A stretch of DNA of 14,308 nucleotides, taken from an uncultured Erysipelotrichaceae bacterium (GTDB lineage: Bacteria > Bacillota_I > Bacilli_A > Erysipelotrichales > Coprobacillaceae). Below are positions 12,148-14,308 of this stretch, in pieces. The notes beneath the pieces are model-generated. The model did no database searches and was not told where the DNA came from. It worked only from the letters and a program-made list of their open reading frames with translations. A program made the position numbers and the translations under genes. Within the stretch, counting starts at the first letter, position 1; every line of letters begins with the position of its first letter. The stretch covers positions 1-14,308 of the forward strand of contig URQL01000025.1 in assembly GCA_900550005.1 (NCBI GenBank), written 5' to 3'.

Positions 12148-12588
12148 ATGGATTATCAAAAAAATTATGTTTACCCAAATCAAATTCCTACTCAAAACGA
12201 AACACAAATACAAAATCAAACACAACCTACCTACACCCAACCACAACCACAACTTTCACAACCAGTAATGCCCACTTATCAACCGACTTCACCATCGCAA
12301 AATCTTTATCCTCAACCAACACTACCTAATCCCACTTTACCTGTTGAACAATCCTACATTGAAAATATTTTACGTTTAAATAAAGGAAAAATTGGAACTT
12401 TTTATTTTACGTATACCGATTCACAAGAATGGCGTGACCGTGTTTATAAAGGGGTCATTGAAGCAGCTGGACGTGATCATTTGATTATCTCTGACCCTAA
12501 AACAGGTAAACGTTATTTATTTCAAATGATTTATTTTGACTGGGCAGAATTTGACGAAGAAATCATTTACGCTTATCCTTACCGATAA
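12148..12588 (+). CDS. gerQ: spore coat protein GerQ
   Basis: 146-residue coat protein required for CwlJ assembly and function in the spore. The N-terminal ~64 residues are rich in Gln, Pro and Thr (repeated QTQPTYTQPQPQ-like units), low-complexity, and likely disordered. The C-terminal GerQ domain (~65-146) begins LPVEQSYIENILRLNKGK and contains GVIEAAGRDHLIISDPKTGKRYL and FDEEIIYAYPY, strongly conserved in Bacillus GerQ. In Bacillus it is cross-linked by a transglutaminase through N-terminal lysines; here the tail has one such Lys (K5) but many Gln. The ATG follows GGAGGATTCT. It forms an operon with cwlJ, matching their joint function. Confidence 0.95.
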   Translation: MDYQKNYVYPNQIPTQNETQIQNQTQPTYTQPQPQLSQPVMPTYQPTSPSQNLYPQPTLPNPTLPVEQSYIENILRLNKGKIGTFYFTYTDSQEWRDRVYKGVIEAAGRDHLIISDPKTGKRYLFQMIYFDWAEFDEEIIYAYPYR

Positions 12589-12627
12589 AAAAACGATTTA
12601 GACAACTTGTCTAAATCAGTTTTTTTC
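12587..12627. terminator. bidirectional terminator between gerQ and folC
   Basis: Perfect 10-bp stem GATTTAGACA/TGTCTAAATC (12595-12604 and 12608-12617) with a 3-nt loop. Read rightward it is followed by AGTTTTTTT; read leftward by GTTTTTTTATC. It serves convergent gerQ and folC; the folC stop codon is inside the stem. Confidence 0.93.
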
Positions 12628-13795
12628 TTACATAACTAATAAAATGAAGTGACCCCGTAATCACGATCGGACAATTTAATTTCTTAGCAGCTTTATAAGC
12701 TTCATCAAAATTTTTAAATACATGTTCATAATCTTTTAAATCTTCTAAATGCGTTTGACGTTCATCTTCAAACACAGTGACATAAACAAGATATCTTTTT
12801 TGCAAATAATCAATCATATAAGGATAATCCTTATCCTTCAAAGCCGAAAAAATCACAACAAAATCTTCATGATAACTATCTAATGTTTGCACTAAAGCTT
12901 CAATTCCATCTTTATTATGAGCACCATCAATATAGGTTTGTTTTTCTTTAGTCATTTTTTCAAAACGTCCAGCCCATTGTGTCATTTTCAAAGTGGATTC
13001 AATAATATCTAAAGGAAGTTCAATTTGCAAATAATCAAAAGCATGAAGAGCTAAAAGCATATTGTTGATTTGGTATAAAGCAACGTCTTTAAAAATCATT
13101 TCTTTATCTTTCCAAGTAAAAGTAAGAGGTTGTTGTAAAAGAGAGGGAACTTCTACCTTTTCATAAGTAGCCCCTACCTTTAAAGCTTCCTCTTGAATCA
13201 CTTTTAAACAGCTTGGTCGTTTTTCTGTCGTAATGACATGCGTATGAGGTTTAATGATCCCTGCTTTTTGATAAGCGATTTCTTCTAAAGTATTACCTAA
13301 CAAGGACATATGATCATAACCCACATTAGATATTAAACTTAGTTTAGATTGAACCACATTGGTTTTATCTAATCTTCCTCCAATACCTACTTCAATAATG
13401 GCATAATCCACCTTTTCTTTTTTAAAATAGAGTAATGTAATTAGAACATCAATTTCAAATTTAGATAGGTGTTCGCCTTCAATAATATTCCACGCTTCAT
13501 TAACAATTTCTAATAGTTTCTTTCCATCGATTGGTTTACCATCAATACAAAAACGATCATGATAGCTTATTAAATAAGGTGAAGTAAAAGTCCCTACTCT
13601 ATAACCAGCTTGGTTTAACAAATTTCGTAAGTAATTGACAGTACTTCCTTTTCCATTTGTTCCTGTCACATGGATAAAATAAGTAAAAGAAGTATCAATA
13701 TGATGTTTTTTTAAAACTTCATGATAAGCTTCCAAAGGGCGTTTATTCACTTGATGTTCAATATAAGTGATCGCTTCTTGTTCTGTTTTAAACAT
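12611..13795 (-). CDS. folC: folylpolyglutamate synthase / dihydrofolate synthase
   Basis: 394-residue Mur-ligase family enzyme that adds glutamate to folates, and often also makes dihydrofolate from dihydropteroate. The ATP-binding P-loop is GTNGKGST (45-52), followed by GTFTSPYLISYHDRFCIDG. The central domain carries EVGIGGRLDKTNVV, ISNVGYDHMSLLGNTLEEIA and KAGIIKP. The C-terminal domain has the IDGAHNKDG motif. Slightly shorter than the usual ~430. Start: ATG at 13795 after GGGGGAATTTATAAT; the frame continues upstream to 13831 but that part overlaps ung and has no ribosome binding site. It follows ung by one base, so the two genes are translationally coupled. Confidence 0.95.
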   Translation of the reverse strand: MFKTEQEAITYIEHQVNKRPLEAYHEVLKKHHIDTSFTYFIHVTGTNGKGSTVNYLRNLLNQAGYRVGTFTSPYLISYHDRFCIDGKPIDGKKLLEIVNEAWNIIEGEHLSKFEIDVLITLLYFKKEKVDYAIIEVGIGGRLDKTNVVQSKLSLISNVGYDHMSLLGNTLEEIAYQKAGIIKPHTHVITTEKRPSCLKVIQEEALKVGATYEKVEVPSLLQQPLTFTWKDKEMIFKDVALYQINNMLLALHAFDYLQIELPLDIIESTLKMTQWAGRFEKMTKEKQTYIDGAHNKDGIEALVQTLDSYHEDFVVIFSALKDKDYPYMIDYLQKRYLVYVTVFEDERQTHLEDLKDYEHVFKNFDEAYKAAKKLNCPIVITGSLHFISYVRKKLI

Positions 13796-13796
13796 A

Positions 13797-14308
13797 TTAT
13801 AAATTCCCCCAATCAATTGGTGTAAGATCATGTTCTTTTAAATAGGCATTTGTTTTAGAAAAAGGTTTACTTCCAAAAAAGCCACGTGAAGCTGATAAAG
13901 GTGAAGGATGCGCACTTTCTAAAATAAGTCGATTTTTATTTGTGATCCATTGTTTATCTTGCCTTGCGTTATTTCCCCAAAGGATAAAAACAATCGGTTG
14001 GTCCAATGTATCAATATAATTTAAAGTATGTTCAATAAAAGGTTCCCAGCCTAGTTTACTATGACTATTAGGCTGACTATCACGAACACTCAAAACATGA
14101 TTAAGTAAAAGAACCCCTTGTTTCGCCCATGAACTTAAATCCCCATGTGCGGGTGGTAGGATCCCTAAATCACTTTCTAATTCCTTATAAATATTTCTTA
14201 AACTAGGAGGTATTTTTACCCCCTTTTTAACACTAAAAGCAAGTCCATTAGCTTGTCCTACTTGATGATAGGGGTCTTGACCAATAATTACAACCTTTAA
14301 ATTTGATT
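13797..14308 (-). CDS. ung: uracil-DNA glycosylase, C-terminal part (partial)
   Basis: About 170 C-terminal residues of family 1 UDG, which excises uracil from DNA in base excision repair; the first ~55 residues lie beyond the right edge. The catalytic water-activating motif GQDPYH appears near the edge (VVIIGQDPYHQVGQANGLAFS). Later come PPSLRNIYKEL, GVLLLNHVLSVRD, the uracil-binding FILWGN and the DNA-intercalation loop HPSPLSASRGFFG. The frame is open across the window edge. The stop TAA is one base before the folC ATG. In Bacillus ung is also near gerQ, so ung, folC and gerQ may keep an old neighbourhood. Confidence 0.97.
   Translation of the reverse strand, partial: SNLKVVIIGQDPYHQVGQANGLAFSVKKGVKIPPSLRNIYKELESDLGILPPAHGDLSSWAKQGVLLLNHVLSVRDSQPNSHSKLGWEPFIEHTLNYIDTLDQPIVFILWGNNARQDKQWITNKNRLILESAHPSPLSASRGFFGSKPFSKTNAYLKEHDLTPIDWGNL

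Overview
The window is AT-rich bacterial chromosome from a low-GC Firmicute. TGA is used as a stop (sigma factor, lipoprotein) and Trp is TGG, so this is the standard bacterial code and not the Mycoplasma code. The gene order cysS-mrnC-rlmB-sigma-rpmG-secE-nusG ... rplK-rplA-rplJ-rplL-methyltransferase-rpoB is the classic Firmicutes translation/transcription block. Ribosomal protein L11 has a shortened, Mollicutes-like N-terminal loop, while cwlJ and gerQ are endospore genes. Together these suggest a spore-forming relative of the Mollicutes, such as Erysipelotrichia or Turicibacter; this placement is an inference.

Layout, left to right; most genes read leftward (minus strand). 1-1424: 5' part of rpoB, cut by the window edge just before the rifampicin region. 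1592-2185: RsmC-like methyltransferase (ybxB position). 2242-3168: rplL and rplJ behind an L10 leader with an attenuator. 3337-4532: rplA and rplK with a sigma-A promoter and a hairpin leader resembling an L1 site. 4669-6006: mgtE behind an M-box magnesium riboswitch, terminator and strong promoter. 6391-6831: msrC on the plus strand. 6864-7772: nusG, secE and rpmG with their own promoter. 7842-10962: SigH-like sigma factor, rlmB, mrnC and cysS; cysS has its own promoter and a terminator-like attenuator next to its ribosome binding site. 11077-11595: small lipoprotein of unknown role. 11718-12588: cwlJ-gerQ pair on the plus strand. 12611-14308: folC and ung (5' end of ung beyond the window).

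The window is mostly core information-processing genes under stacked RNA-level control: L10 leader, probable L1 sites, M-box, and a cysS attenuator. The points most worth a second look are the cysS leader (a short Cys-containing frame threaded through the terminator hairpin), apparent ATT start codons in the divergent lipoprotein and cwlJ genes, an overlapping upstream frame with an A8 run at mgtE, the missing proline loop in L11, and the insertion of msrC and mgtE between nusG and rplK. No mobile element, CRISPR array, tRNA or rRNA was seen. I did not find a clearly new multi-gene system.
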